DNA of 64,000 nt from positions 248,001-312,000 of the forward strand of contig NZ_JARVRW010000002.1 of NCBI RefSeq assembly GCF_030209475.1. The letters run 5' to 3'. A program made the position numbers and the translations under genes. Source of the DNA: Microbacterium sp. lyk4-40-TSB-66. GTDB lineage: Bacteria; Actinomycetota; Actinomycetes; Actinomycetales; Microbacteriaceae. This document shows, in pieces, positions 17,962 through 26,292 of this stretch. The first letter of the stretch is position 1; the number at the start of each line of letters is the position of its first letter. Under the pieces are notes generated by a model. The model saw nothing but the letters and a program-made list of their open reading frames with translations. It did not search any database and was not told the origin of the DNA.

Positions 17962-17995
17962 GGCCAGGGCGTCGGTTCTCACCGACGCCCTGGCC
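17962..17995 (-). terminator. 15-bp perfect hairpin between binding protein and permeases
   Basis: ggccagggcgtcggt (17962-17976) pairs perfectly with 17981-17995 around a TCTC tetraloop, 6 bp after the binding-protein stop. There is no U-tract on the minus strand. In such operons a hairpin here usually lets some transcription through and protects the upstream message, giving excess binding protein over permease. Confidence 0.75.
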
Positions 17996-18001
17996 ACGGG
18001 T

Positions 18002-19315
18002 TCACTGGACGGTGTAGCCGACCGACTTGGCCTGGTTCACCAGCTCGTCGCCGAACTTGGTGATCGCATCGGTCACGTTGCCGCCCGAGATGAGCGTCGG
18101 GCTGACCGTCTCGGTCCAGACCGAACCGGTGTCGTAGAGCATGTACGAGTACGGCTGCACGACCGACAGGGCGGACTTGAAGGACTCCTGCGTCGTCGCC
18201 ACGTCGGCGAAGTACGCGTCGGCCTGGAGCTTCTCGAGCCACTGGTCCTGCACGGGGCCGTAGCCGGGCAGGCCCGTGCTCAGGTCGACCTGCCAGCGCG
18301 GGTCGGTGTTGACGAACTTCATGAACGTCAGCGTGTTCTCGAGCTGCTTGCCGGTGATGTGCGAGGACGCACCCCACAGGCCGCCACCCTCGTTGCCGGT
18401 GGAGGGCTCCGACTCGCCGTCCCAGGGCAGCGGAGCCGCCGCGGTCATCTGCCCGGCGGGGATCTTCCAGGTGTCACGGAAGAGGTAGTTGCCCCACCAC
18501 ACGGCTCCGGGGCTCATCACGAGGTTCTGGCCCTCGGCGGCGGCGTCGCCGTCGAAGATGCCCTGCGTGCTGAGCGCCTTGCCCGCGTACATCTTGTCGA
18601 GCAGGTCGGTCGCCCGGGTGCAGGTCGCATCGGCGAGGTCGATGTGCGCCTCGCTCTCGGAGACGCGATCGTTGGTCGGGCAGCCCGAGGACTGCAGGTA
18701 GCGGTTGATCGCGTAGGCGTCGCCGAGGAAGCCGCTGATCTTGCCCGGGTGCTCGGCCGCGATCTTGACGGCGAGGTCGCCGTACTCCTCCCACGTGGTG
18801 GGCAGGGTGTAGCCGTTCTCGTCGAAGAAGGCCTTGTTGTACCAGAACACGTCGGGTGCGGCGTCGTTGCGCAGGCAGCGGATCTTGCCGTCGATGTCGC
18901 AGAACGACAGTACGGCCGGGTCGTAGCCCTCGATGGTGTCGGCCATGATGTCGGTCAGGTCGGCGGCGTAGTTGCTCGTCGAGTTCGTGGCCCACGCGAT
19001 GTCGTCGTTCGAGGGGAAGAAGATCGCGTCGGGCCAGCCGGAGCCGGCGGCGTCGAAGTTCGCGAACGACTGCTTGACGGTCTTGCCGCCGACCGTGCCG
19101 TCGATCTGGACGACGTCGATCGGGATGTCGGGGTACGCCTGCTGGAAAGCCTCGGCCGCGGGGACGCGCGGCGGGTCGACCCAGACGGTGATCTTTCCCC
19201 CCGAGTCGGTCTGCGCCTGCGGGGCCCCGCCCGTCGCGTCGCCGGAACACCCGGCGAGGGCGAGCGCGGCGACGGCGACGGCCGCACTCGCCGCGAGGAT
19301 GCGTGTGGTCTTCAT
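18002..19315 (-). CDS. ABC sugar-binding lipoprotein (CUT1)
   Basis: 437-aa extracellular solute-binding protein, family 1. The signal peptide MKTTRILAASAAVAVAALAL ends in the lipobox ALAGC, with Cys23 as lipidation site, so it is anchored on the outer face of the membrane. The mature part has the two-lobe fold with many aromatic residues for carbohydrate stacking (WTNSTSNYAADLTD, GAVWWGNYLFRDTW). AAGGAG lies 7 nt before ATG 19315. It is the first gene of the uptake operon, preceded by LacI-type and GntR-type operators. Cargo is inferred as L-fucose or a fucoside. Confidence 0.92.
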   Translation of the reverse strand: MKTTRILAASAAVAVAALALAGCSGDATGGAPQAQTDSGGKITVWVDPPRVPAAEAFQQAYPDIPIDVVQIDGTVGGKTVKQSFANFDAAGSGWPDAIFFPSNDDIAWATNSTSNYAADLTDIMADTIEGYDPAVLSFCDIDGKIRCLRNDAAPDVFWYNKAFFDENGYTLPTTWEEYGDLAVKIAAEHPGKISGFLGDAYAINRYLQSSGCPTNDRVSESEAHIDLADATCTRATDLLDKMYAGKALSTQGIFDGDAAAEGQNLVMSPGAVWWGNYLFRDTWKIPAGQMTAAAPLPWDGESEPSTGNEGGGLWGASSHITGKQLENTLTFMKFVNTDPRWQVDLSTGLPGYGPVQDQWLEKLQADAYFADVATTQESFKSALSVVQPYSYMLYDTGSVWTETVSPTLISGGNVTDAITKFGDELVNQAKSVGYTVQ

Positions 19316-19381
19316 TGACACTCCTTCGTGTGGACGGCCGCTCCGACGGCGGATCGGGAGCTGTGACGACCCGGTCGGATT

Positions 19382-19425
19382 GGTCAAACGTTATCCCGAG
19401 ATCTCTCTTTGATCAAACGTTTGCT
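19382..19425. promoter_or_regulatory. Two LacI-type operators ahead of the ABC operon
   Basis: GATCAAACGTTTGCT (19411-19425) contains the perfect dyad CAAACGTTTG. A weaker copy, GGTCAAACGTTATCC (19382-19396), is centred 29 bp away. A near-identical site lies at 27561-27575. The CG-centred dyad is typical of LacI-family operators, and the only LacI gene in the window (23627-24643) is the natural partner. Confidence 0.72.
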
Positions 19426-19463
19426 TGGGTATCTGATCTAAGAGCGCCAGGCTCTCCCCGAGA

Positions 19464-19478
19464 ATACATCAGACGAAT
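19464..19478. promoter_or_regulatory. GntR-type operator, site 1
   Basis: ATACATCAGACGAAT matches the palindrome ATTCATCNGATGAAT at 12 of 14 defined positions. It lies about 150 bp upstream of the binding-protein start, just beyond the LacI-type sites. Three further copies precede other island genes. Confidence 0.6.
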
Positions 19479-19515
19479 TGCAGATTCCAGCGAATTCTGC
19501 GGAAACTCCCCCCGC

Positions 19516-20388
19516 TCAGTCGGACAGCGCGAGACGGCGCGGGTCGAGGCGGTAGAACTCCGCCGCCGTCCGCCCCAGGACGCGCTCCCGCGCGTCGGGA
19601 TCCAGTTCGTCGAAGAGCGGCTGCAGCCCCCGCCACACGCGGGTGTATCCGCCGGAGAGCACCGAGATCGGCCAGTCACCGCCGTACATCAGTCGCGCGG
19701 GACCGAACATCTCCAGCGCCCGGTCGAGGAACGGCCGGATCTGCTCGGTGGTCCACGCCGAGCTGTCGTCCGCCGCCGAATAGAGCCCGCTCACCTTGGC
19801 GAACACGTTCTCGCTCCGGGCCGCCGCACTCATCAGACGACTCCACTGCGCACCGTCGCCCACGCCGATCGGAGGCTTCGCCAGGTGGTCGATCACCATG
19901 CGAAGGCGAGGGTGGCGCTCCGCGACGAGCGGGATGATCTCGACGTGACGCGGGAGGACCGCGACCACGTCGAAGGGGAGGTCCCTCTCCTCCAGCAGCC
20001 CCAGCGAGGCGTTCACCTCGGGTCGCAGCAGCCAGTCGGGGTCCGGCTGATTGTGGATGAGCGTGCGCACCCCGACAAGGAGGGGATCGCCCTCCCACGA
20101 TGCGAGCGTGCGCTCCGTGGCGGCGGGATCGTGGAGGGGGGCGTAACCGACGATGCCGGCCACCTCGCGGTGCGCGGCCGCGGACTCGCGCATGAGCCCG
20201 GTGTCCTCGGCGTTGTCGGCCGACTGCACCTGCACGGTGAAGTCGACGCCGGCGGCGCGCAGCTCGGGTGCGACGTCGGCGAAGGTCATGACCCCGTCGA
20301 TGGGGGCGGACTCCGGACCGAGCCAGTCGTACTCCGCGCGGGTCGGGTCCCACACGTGCTGGTGGGCGTCGATCACGGGAAAGGTCAT
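19516..20388 (-). CDS. L-fuconolactone hydrolase (amidohydrolase family)
   Basis: 290-aa amidohydrolase_2 TIM-barrel enzyme. It has the metal-ligand opening VIDAHQHVWDPTRAEYDWLG, then VGVRTLIHNQPDPDWLLRPE, MVIDHLAKPPIG and the late Asp in LMYGGDWPISVLSGGY, all characteristic of COG3618 lactonases such as L-fuconolactonase and L-rhamnono-lactonase. It should open L-fucono-1,5-lactone to L-fuconate. AGGAGG precedes ATG 20388. It is divergent from the GntR gene, with an operator between. In the Xanthomonas fucose cluster the same family sits beside FucD. Confidence 0.86.
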   Translation of the reverse strand: MTFPVIDAHQHVWDPTRAEYDWLGPESAPIDGVMTFADVAPELRAAGVDFTVQVQSADNAEDTGLMRESAAAHREVAGIVGYAPLHDPAATERTLASWEGDPLLVGVRTLIHNQPDPDWLLRPEVNASLGLLEERDLPFDVVAVLPRHVEIIPLVAERHPRLRMVIDHLAKPPIGVGDGAQWSRLMSAAARSENVFAKVSGLYSAADDSSAWTTEQIRPFLDRALEMFGPARLMYGGDWPISVLSGGYTRVWRGLQPLFDELDPDARERVLGRTAAEFYRLDPRRLALSD

Positions 20389-20468
20389 GCGGGCCTCCTG
20401 AGGGGGTGTGGTCTTCATCATCGGAGGTCTCCGCCCCGGATGACGAGGGAATCGGTCGAATCCCGGTG

Positions 20469-20483
20469 ATTCCTCCGATGAAT
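20469..20483. promoter_or_regulatory. GntR-type operator, site 2
   Basis: ATTCCTCCGATGAAT differs from ATTCATCNGATGAAT at one position. It lies 26 bp ahead of the GntR start, directly upstream of a TAGACT -10 hexamer, and within the promoter region shared with the lactonase. This fits autoregulation plus control of the lactonase. Confidence 0.7.
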
Positions 20484-20508
20484 GATGGCAGTCCGTAGAC
20501 TGACCGCC

Positions 20509-21246
20509 ATGATCGACGACTTCGTCTCCGTGCCGCGCTCCCAGACGGACGTCGTCATCGGCGGGATCAAGGCGATGCTGACCCGCGGCGAACTGGGCCC
20601 CGGTTCGCGTCTCCCCATCGAGAAGGACCTGGCCGCGCAGCTCGGCGTCTCGCGCGGATCGCTTCGCGAGGGTGTTCGCGCCCTCGCCACCCTGGGCGTC
20701 CTCGAGACGCGTCAGGGAGACGGGACGTACGTCACGGCCCTCGACCCGCGAACCCTGCTCAGTCCCCTGGGTTTCCTCGCCGACCTCCAACAGCCCGCGC
20801 ACGCGGCCGATCTGCTCGCGGTCCGGCGGATGCTCGAGGCCGAGACGGTGTCGCTCGCCGCCACCCGTCTCACCGACGAGGAGCTCGCCCAACTGGACCG
20901 TACGCTCGGGGTCGTCGACACGATCCTGCAGAACGACCCCGACATGGACCTCGAAGGCTTCATCGACGCCGACACCGAGTTCCACCGGATCATCGCCCGG
21001 GCCAGCGGCAACCCCGCGCTCGCGGCCATCATCGACACCCTGGTCGGACGCACGTTCCGCGCCCGGCTCTGGCGCGCGATCACGCACCGCGGTTCGGTGC
21101 GCGAGACGCAGGCGGAGCACCGGGCGATCCTCGACGAACTCGTCCGTCGCGATCCCGCCCGGGCTCGCATCCGCATGCAGGTGCACCTCCTGGGCGTCGA
21201 GGAGTTCAGCGCCGCGCACGCCGACGAAGACCCCGAGGCCCAGTAG
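20509..21246 (+). CDS. GntR-family regulator (FadR subgroup, FCD domain)
   Basis: 245-aa regulator. The N-terminal winged helix is LPIEKDLAAQLGVSRGSLRE followed by GVRALATLGVLETRQGDGTY; the all-helical FCD sensor follows, with the metal/acid-binding Asp/His pattern in DADTEFHRIIARASGNPAL and later QAEHRAILDEL. FadR-subgroup members commonly bind sugar acids. TAGACT lies 8 nt before ATG 20509, so the transcript is probably leaderless. From context the ligand would be L-fuconate or a keto-deoxy acid, and its operators are the ATTCATCNGATGAAT sites. Confidence 0.9.
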   Translation: MIDDFVSVPRSQTDVVIGGIKAMLTRGELGPGSRLPIEKDLAAQLGVSRGSLREGVRALATLGVLETRQGDGTYVTALDPRTLLSPLGFLADLQQPAHAADLLAVRRMLEAETVSLAATRLTDEELAQLDRTLGVVDTILQNDPDMDLEGFIDADTEFHRIIARASGNPALAAIIDTLVGRTFRARLWRAITHRGSVRETQAEHRAILDELVRRDPARARIRMQVHLLGVEEFSAAHADEDPEAQ

Positions 21247-21249
21247 TCG

Positions 21250-22551
21250 TCACCGACCCGCCCAGTACGTCCCCCCGGGGAAGCTGAACTCGGCGAGCGA
21301 GCCATCGTGCATCTCCGCGCTGTAGCCGGGCATCGACGGCAGGACGTACGCGCCGTTCTCGACGATGCACGGGTCGACGAAGTGCTCGTGCAGGTGATCG
21401 ACGAACTCGGTGACACGGTTCTCGAGCGTCCCCGAGACGCAGACGAAGTCGAAGATCGACAGGTGCTGGACGAGCTCGCACAGCCCCACGCCTCCCGCGT
21501 GAGGGCACACCGGCACGCCGAATTTCGCCGCCATCAGGTAGACGGCGATGATCTCGTTCACGCTCGCCAGGCGAGCGGAGTCGAGCTGGCAGAAGTCGAT
21601 CGCCTCGGCCTGGAACATCTGCTTGAAGAGCACGCGGTTCATGCCGTGCTCACCGGTGGCAACGCCGATCGGGGCGACGGCGCGACGCACCGCCGCGTGG
21701 CCGAGCACGTCGTCGGGGCTCGTCGGCTCCTCGATCCACAGCGGCTTGAACTCGGCGAGGTGGCCCATCCATTCGATGGCCTCCGGCACGTCCCACACCT
21801 GGTTCGCATCGATCATCAGGTTGGCATCCCACCCGATCACCTCTCGCGCGATCCGCAGGCGCCGGATGTCGTCGTCGAGGCTCGCCCCGACCTTCAACTT
21901 GACGTGACGGTAGCCCTCGTCGACGGCCTCCTGCAGCAGACGGCGAAGCTTGTCGTCGCTGTAGCCGAGCCATCCGGCGCTCGTGGTGTAACAGGGGTAG
22001 CCCCCGCGTTGCTCGAGTTCGGCGATGCGCGCGGCGCGCGTGGGGGCGAGCTCGGTCAGGATGCCGATGGCCTCCTCGCGCGTGAGAGCGTCGGAGAGGT
22101 ACCGCAGATCGGCGACGTCGACGAGCTGCTCGGGCGTCATGTCGGCGAGCAGGCGCCACAGCGGCTTCTGCGCGACGCGGGCGGCGAGGTCCCACATGGC
22201 GTTCATGACCGCCGCCATGCCGAGGTGTACGACGCCCTTCTCGGGACCGAGCCAGCGCAGCTGCGAGTCGGACGCGAGGTCGCGGTACACCCCGCCCAGA
22301 TCGGCGACGGCGTCTTCGACCGAGCGTCCGACGAGCGGCAGTCCACGTTGACGCGCCGCCTCAACGCAGAGGTCGTTGCCGCGGCCGATCGTGAACGTGA
22401 ACCCGTAACCCTTGAGCTCGGGGTCGTCGGTGTGCACCACGACGTAGGCGGCGGAGTAGTCGCCGTCCTTGTTCATGGCATCCGAGCCGTCCATGCTCAG
22501 CGACGTGGGGAAGCGCACGTCGTGCGCGGTGACAGCGGTGATGGTGGTCAT
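21250..22551 (-). CDS. fucD: L-fuconate dehydratase
   Basis: 433-aa enolase-superfamily dehydratase converting L-fuconate to 2-keto-3-deoxy-L-fuconate. The KxK pair is at Lys218/Lys220 (RHVKLKVG), metal ligands at Asp248 (LMIDANQVW), Glu274 ([10 protein letters not shown]) and Glu301 (ATGEHGMNR), and the general acid/base His351 in VCPHAGGVG. As I recall it, this numbering coincides with that of the characterised Xanthomonas enzyme. The FTIGRGNDL and [15 protein letters not shown] blocks are also diagnostic. The Xanthomonas enzyme also accepts L-galactonate and D-arabinonate. ATG 22551 overlaps the aldo-keto reductase stop by 4 nt. Confidence 0.95.
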   Translation of the reverse strand: MTTITAVTAHDVRFPTSLSMDGSDAMNKDGDYSAAYVVVHTDDPELKGYGFTFTIGRGNDLCVEAARQRGLPLVGRSVEDAVADLGGVYRDLASDSQLRWLGPEKGVVHLGMAAVMNAMWDLAARVAQKPLWRLLADMTPEQLVDVADLRYLSDALTREEAIGILTELAPTRAARIAELEQRGGYPCYTTSAGWLGYSDDKLRRLLQEAVDEGYRHVKLKVGASLDDDIRRLRIAREVIGWDANLMIDANQVWDVPEAIEWMGHLAEFKPLWIEEPTSPDDVLGHAAVRRAVAPIGVATGEHGMNRVLFKQMFQAEAIDFCQLDSARLASVNEIIAVYLMAAKFGVPVCPHAGGVGLCELVQHLSIFDFVCVSGTLENRVTEFVDHLHEHFVDPCIVENGAYVLPSMPGYSAEMHDGSLAEFSFPGGTYWAGR

Positions 22552-23525
22552 GCGTCTTCCTTGGAGATCAGGTCGTTCTCGGCGAGGTCGCGCCAGAGGT
22601 CGTCGGGGATGGGAGTGTGGGCGCGTTCGAGGTTCTGCGTCACCTGGCGATGGCCTCGCCCGCCGAGGACGACCGACACGACGGCGGGGTGACGCAGCGC
22701 GAAGGCGACGGCCACGTCGGGCAGGGTCACGCCGTGGCGCTCGCTGACGTCGGCGATCGCGTGCGCGCGGGCGAGCAACGCGGGAGGGGCGGGCCGATAG
22801 TCGTAGGTCGCGTCGGCCGGGGGCCGTGGCCTGCTCAGCAAGCCGGAGTTGAAGACACCCGCGGCGACCACGCCCACCCCGCGCTCGAGCGCGAGCGGCA
22901 ACAGGTCGGTGGCCGCCGAGTCGTCGAGCAGCGTGTGACGCCCGGCGCACATCACGACGTCGACATCCGCTCGCCGGATGAGCTCGGCGAGCGGATCGGC
23001 CGCGTTCATTCCGGCCCCGACGGCTGCGACGACGCCCTGTTCGCGCAGCTCGATGAGCGCGCCGATCCCCTCGCCCGACGCCTGGGCGAAATGGTCGTCG
23101 GGGTCGTGGAGGTAGAGGATGTCGAAGCGGTCGAGCCCCGTGCGCCGGAGGGAGTCCTCGACGGAACGCAGGATGCCGTCGCGACTGAAATCCCATCGCC
23201 GCACGACGTCGCGCGGCACGTCGAATCCGTCGGGGTCACGCAGGTGAGCGGTCTCGGGGCTCGCCTCGAGCACGCGGCCGACCTTCGTCGAGACGACGAT
23301 CTCGTCGCGCGGGCGGGTGCGCAGGCGCGCTCCCAGTCGCCGCTCGGAGAGACCCACGCCGTAGTGGGGGGCCGTGTCGAAATAGCGGATGCCGCCGTCC
23401 CAGGCGGCGTCGACCGTCTCGTCGACCTCGACTTCGGTGGTCTCGCGGTAGAGGTTGCCGAGCTGCGCCGCGCCGAGACCGATCTCGGTGAGCCGCAGCC
23501 CGTGCCGCAGTGCACGAGCGCGCAT
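22548..23525 (-). CDS. Aldo-keto reductase, probable L-fucose dehydrogenase
   Basis: 325-aa (beta/alpha)8 oxidoreductase of the D-threo-aldose 1-dehydrogenase group, which oxidises L-fucose to the lactone with NAD(P)+. AKR tetrad: Asp in YFDTAPHYG, Tyr in the same motif, Lys in [10 protein letters not shown] and His in [11 protein letters not shown]. The C-terminal cofactor loop is [18 protein letters not shown] lies before ATG 23525. It is the first gene of the operon with fucD, and an almost perfect GntR-type operator sits 34 bp upstream. Confidence 0.88.
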   Translation of the reverse strand: MRARALRHGLRLTEIGLGAAQLGNLYRETTEVEVDETVDAAWDGGIRYFDTAPHYGVGLSERRLGARLRTRPRDEIVVSTKVGRVLEASPETAHLRDPDGFDVPRDVVRRWDFSRDGILRSVEDSLRRTGLDRFDILYLHDPDDHFAQASGEGIGALIELREQGVVAAVGAGMNAADPLAELIRRADVDVVMCAGRHTLLDDSAATDLLPLALERGVGVVAAGVFNSGLLSRPRPPADATYDYRPAPPALLARAHAIADVSERHGVTLPDVAVAFALRHPAVVSVVLGGRGHRQVTQNLERAHTPIPDDLWRDLAENDLISKEDA

Positions 23526-23558
23526 GGAGCCTCCTTCTTCCCGGCCAGCCTACAACAG

Positions 23559-23573
23559 ATTCATCTGATGACT
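23559..23573. promoter_or_regulatory. GntR-type operator, site 3
   Basis: ATTCATCTGATGACT matches ATTCATCNGATGAAT at 13 of 14 defined positions. It lies 34 bp upstream of the aldo-keto reductase/fucD operon, in the 101-bp gap after the LacI gene. This is the best-conserved left half together with site 4. Confidence 0.7.
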
Positions 23574-23626
23574 AGGAGATGGAAGGGGATTTTTCTTACG
23601 TCTCAGCCCTACTGGGCCGGAAAAGA

Positions 23627-24643
23627 TCAGGTCTTTCGCGGTGGTGCCGTCGACGAGCGCTCGACGAGGACGGGAGCGGGATCGCGCACCACCGCGTCCA
23701 CCGTCACGCCGGAGGAGATGTTCTCGACCACCGCCCGTAGCGCCGTCGCCCCCAGCTCGCGCAACGGCATCCGCACCGTCGTGAGGGGTGGCCAGGCGTG
23801 ATCGGCCGTCCACGCGTCGTGGATCGCCACCACCGACAGGTCGGCCGGCACATCGACCCCGAGGCGACGCGCTTCGGCGAGCACCCCGTAGGACGCGTTG
23901 ATGTTGGCGACGACCACGGCCGTCGGTCGCTCGGGCCGCTCCCAGAGCGCGCCCAGCGCCTCCGCGCCCTGCCGCGGTTCGTAGCCCCGGCGAGTGATGA
24001 GGTCGTCGTCGACCGAGAGGCCCGAGTCCGCCGACGCACGACGGAAGCCCGCCTCGCGTCGTCGTGCGGTGTCGGAGGATGCCACCCCGTTGATCAGCGC
24101 GATGCGGCGGTGACCGAGGCCGATGAGGTGGGCGGTCGCGATGCGGGTTCCCTCCTCGTCGTCCAGCACCACGGAGCCGACGCCCTCGGGATGGATGGAG
24201 TTGACGAAGACCACCGGCAGCCGGGAGGCGATCAGTCGGTCGATGTCGTTCGCGTCGCTCGTGTCGCCCACCTGGACGAGGAGTCCGTCGACGCGCCCCT
24301 CGCCGATCAGACGACCGATGACGTCCACGCCGTCGGGGAGGCCGTCGGCGCGGGCCAGCAGCACGACGTACCCCTGCCGGTAGGCCTCGTCCTCGACGCC
24401 GCGCAGCAGATCGGTGAAGATCGCGTTCGTGACGTCGGGGACCACGAGACCGACGACGTTCGTCCGCGCCGACTTCAGCGCGCGCGCGGCGAAGTTGGGG
24501 CGGTAGCCCAGCTCGGCGGCGGCCTCCTGGATGCGTACGCGGGTGCTCTCGCTGACCCGCGTGTGCGGAGCGTCGCGGAGCACGCGCGAGACGGCCGACA
24601 CCGACACCCCGGCGCGCGCGGCGACGTCGCTGAGCCTGACCAT
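23627..24643 (-). CDS. LacI-family transcriptional regulator
   Basis: 338-aa regulator. The HTH and hinge read MVRLSDVAARAGVSVSAVSR, then VRIQEAAAELGYRPNFAARA with the minor-groove hinge helix, followed by a periplasmic-binding-protein-like sensor (VVGLVVPDVTNAIFTDLLRG). It lies 45 bp downstream of the MaoC gene on the same strand and may be cotranscribed with it. Probable targets are the GATCAAACGTTTGCT-type sites ahead of the ABC operon and the CoA-transferase operon. Confidence 0.92.
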   Translation of the reverse strand: MVRLSDVAARAGVSVSAVSRVLRDAPHTRVSESTRVRIQEAAAELGYRPNFAARALKSARTNVVGLVVPDVTNAIFTDLLRGVEDEAYRQGYVVLLARADGLPDGVDVIGRLIGEGRVDGLLVQVGDTSDANDIDRLIASRLPVVFVNSIHPEGVGSVVLDDEEGTRIATAHLIGLGHRRIALINGVASSDTARRREAGFRRASADSGLSVDDDLITRRGYEPRQGAEALGALWERPERPTAVVVANINASYGVLAEARRLGVDVPADLSVVAIHDAWTADHAWPPLTTVRMPLRELGATALRAVVENISSGVTVDAVVRDPAPVLVERSSTAPPRKT

Positions 24644-24688
24644 CCGCCCAGTGTAGGGATGCCGCGGGTCACCGTCGGCGCGACGAAC

Positions 24689-25162
24689 TCACGACGGCGG
24701 AGCCTCGGCGTCGGCCGCGCGACGGTTCACGAGGTACACGTGGGTGAGGACCATGACCGTCTCACCGCGCTGATTGCGCGCGGTGACGAGTTCGTCGATG
24801 TAGCCCGCGGCATCCGGGACCTTCACGTGCGGACGCAGGGCGACGATCTCGGCGGTCACCCTGAGCGTGTCGCCGATGAAGACCGGGCGGATGAAACGGA
24901 TCCGGTCGTAGCCGTAGCTCATGGACTGCGGGTTGATGTCGCCGGCGGTCATCCCCACGGCGACCGAGAGCACAAGCGTTCCGTGCGCGATCCGCTGACC
25001 GGCGGGCTGGGTGGCCATCCACTCGGCGTCCATGTGGTGCGGGAAGAAATCACCGGTCTGTCCGGCATGGAGCACGATGTCGGCCTCGGTGATCGTGCGA
25101 CCGGTGGTCTCGCGGAGCTCGCCCACCTCGTGGTCCTCGTACCACCGCTCGGTCGTCTTCAT
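24689..25162 (-). CDS. MaoC-like (hot-dog fold) enoyl-CoA hydratase
   Basis: 157-aa single hot-dog protein. The R-hydratase motif is present as GDFFPHHMD, with Asp38 and His43 in the catalytic spacing, though the usual Asn is Phe40. The following [13 protein letters not shown] helix fits family members that hydrate or dehydrate acyl-CoA thioesters. GAGGAGGGGAA precedes ATG 25162, which overlaps the previous stop by 4 nt. It is the third gene of the CoA-transferase operon, so the pair should process a CoA-activated acid; which one is unknown. Confidence 0.85.
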   Translation of the reverse strand: MKTTERWYEDHEVGELRETTGRTITEADIVLHAGQTGDFFPHHMDAEWMATQPAGQRIAHGTLVLSVAVGMTAGDINPQSMSYGYDRIRFIRPVFIGDTLRVTAEIVALRPHVKVPDAAGYIDELVTARNQRGETVMVLTHVYLVNRRAADAEAPPS

Positions 25163-26292
25163 TTCCCCTCCTCGTGGGCGCGCACGCCCGCATCGAGCCG
25201 CGCGCGCAGCTCGTCGTCGTCCAGGTCGCCGCGCAGCGCCGCCGTCACCAGCGGCGACAGGGCGTTCTGCACGTCGATGTAGTTCGTCCACCGGGGCCGG
25301 ACGTACGCTCCCTCGAGGGTCGCGCGGGTCGCGCGGAAGAAGTCGAGGGTGTCGGCGTTGGTGCGCTCGTCATCCCAGGCGACGGCGTTGCCGGGCTGCC
25401 CCCCGCCGTCGAAGTAGGCACCCGCCTGCACCTCGGCGGAAGCGAGCCAGAAGGCGTGCGCGATGGCTTCGTCGGGGTGCTCCGTCTGCGCCGAGACCAC
25501 GACGCCCGCCCCGCCCAGCAGCGACCCGTCGACCCCGCGGCGCGACGCCGGGATGTCGACGTAGCGCAGCCGGTGCGGCCGGAAGCCCGCGCGGCTGTAA
25601 TTCGTGTAGCCGAACAGCAGAGGCGCGTAGCAGAAGCGGTCGCCCTCGCTCAGGGCGTCCGCCGTCTGGATGGGGTTCCACCCGGCGCACGACGCGGGGA
25701 CGGCCCGAGCCAGCGCCCGGAGCGTCTGCATCGCCTCGCCCAGCGCGGCGCGCGAGAGGAAGACCCCGGGTGCGCGCAGGGCGTCCTCCCCGTTTCCGGC
25801 GGCGACGGTGATGAGGCTCGAGTACGCGTCGACGGGCTTGTACGGCCAGAGCACCCGCCCCTCCTCGGCGAGCGCCAGCACACCCGCCCAGTCGCGGGGA
25901 GGTTCGGGCAGGAGGTCGGGTCGGTAGGCGGCGACCTGGGCGGCCGCGTCCGTCGCGAGGCCCCACTGCCCCCCGGCGTGCGCGTAAGAGGCGTGCGACC
26001 GGCCGACGGACTGCTCGGCGAGGAGGGCGAGCTCGTCGTCGTGGCCGGCGCCGTCGAGCCGCGCGAACAGGCCCTCCTCCGCCGCCTGGGGGATGTGCGG
26101 ATGATCGATGACGAGCAGGTCGTACTCGCGCACGAGCTCTTCGAGCGGCTGATCGGCGAACGCCTGCAGCGAGCGCTGGTCCCAGTGCACCTCGACGTCG
26201 GGGGCCACGGCGCGATAGGCGGCCGCCGCGGCGGACACGCTGCCGTACCCGCGGGCGTGCTCCCACGTCATCCCCCGCAGGACGACGCTCAC
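25159..26292 (-). CDS. Solute-binding-protein-like protein without signal peptide
   Basis: 377-aa protein with the extracellular solute-binding family 1 fold: [40 protein letters not shown] and [20 protein letters not shown] are typical SBP segments. It begins [20 protein letters not shown], with no signal sequence, TM helix or lipobox, and both flanking genes overlap by 4 nt (GTGA at 26289, ATGA at 25159), so a missed upstream leader is excluded. No permease is adjacent. It is therefore probably a cytoplasmic ligand-binding protein. Its partner and ligand are unknown. Confidence 0.82.
   Translation of the reverse strand: MSVVLRGMTWEHARGYGSVSAAAAAYRAVAPDVEVHWDQRSLQAFADQPLEELVREYDLLVIDHPHIPQAAEEGLFARLDGAGHDDELALLAEQSVGRSHASYAHAGGQWGLATDAAAQVAAYRPDLLPEPPRDWAGVLALAEEGRVLWPYKPVDAYSSLITVAAGNGEDALRAPGVFLSRAALGEAMQTLRALARAVPASCAGWNPIQTADALSEGDRFCYAPLLFGYTNYSRAGFRPHRLRYVDIPASRRGVDGSLLGGAGVVVSAQTEHPDEAIAHAFWLASAEVQAGAYFDGGGQPGNAVAWDDERTNADTLDFFRATRATLEGAYVRPRWTNYIDVQNALSPLVTAALRGDLDDDELRARLDAGVRAHEEGK

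Noticed and set aside
16877..19318. 813-codon plus-strand frame opposite the ABC genes
   Set aside because: Reads the antisense of the binding protein and permease, which have signal peptide, TM helices and EAA motifs on the other strand.
25159..26292. Truncated or frameshifted lipoprotein gene that lost its signal peptide
   Set aside because: The start overlaps the preceding stop by 4 nt and no leader-like coding is present in any frame upstream; the body is full length and uninterrupted.
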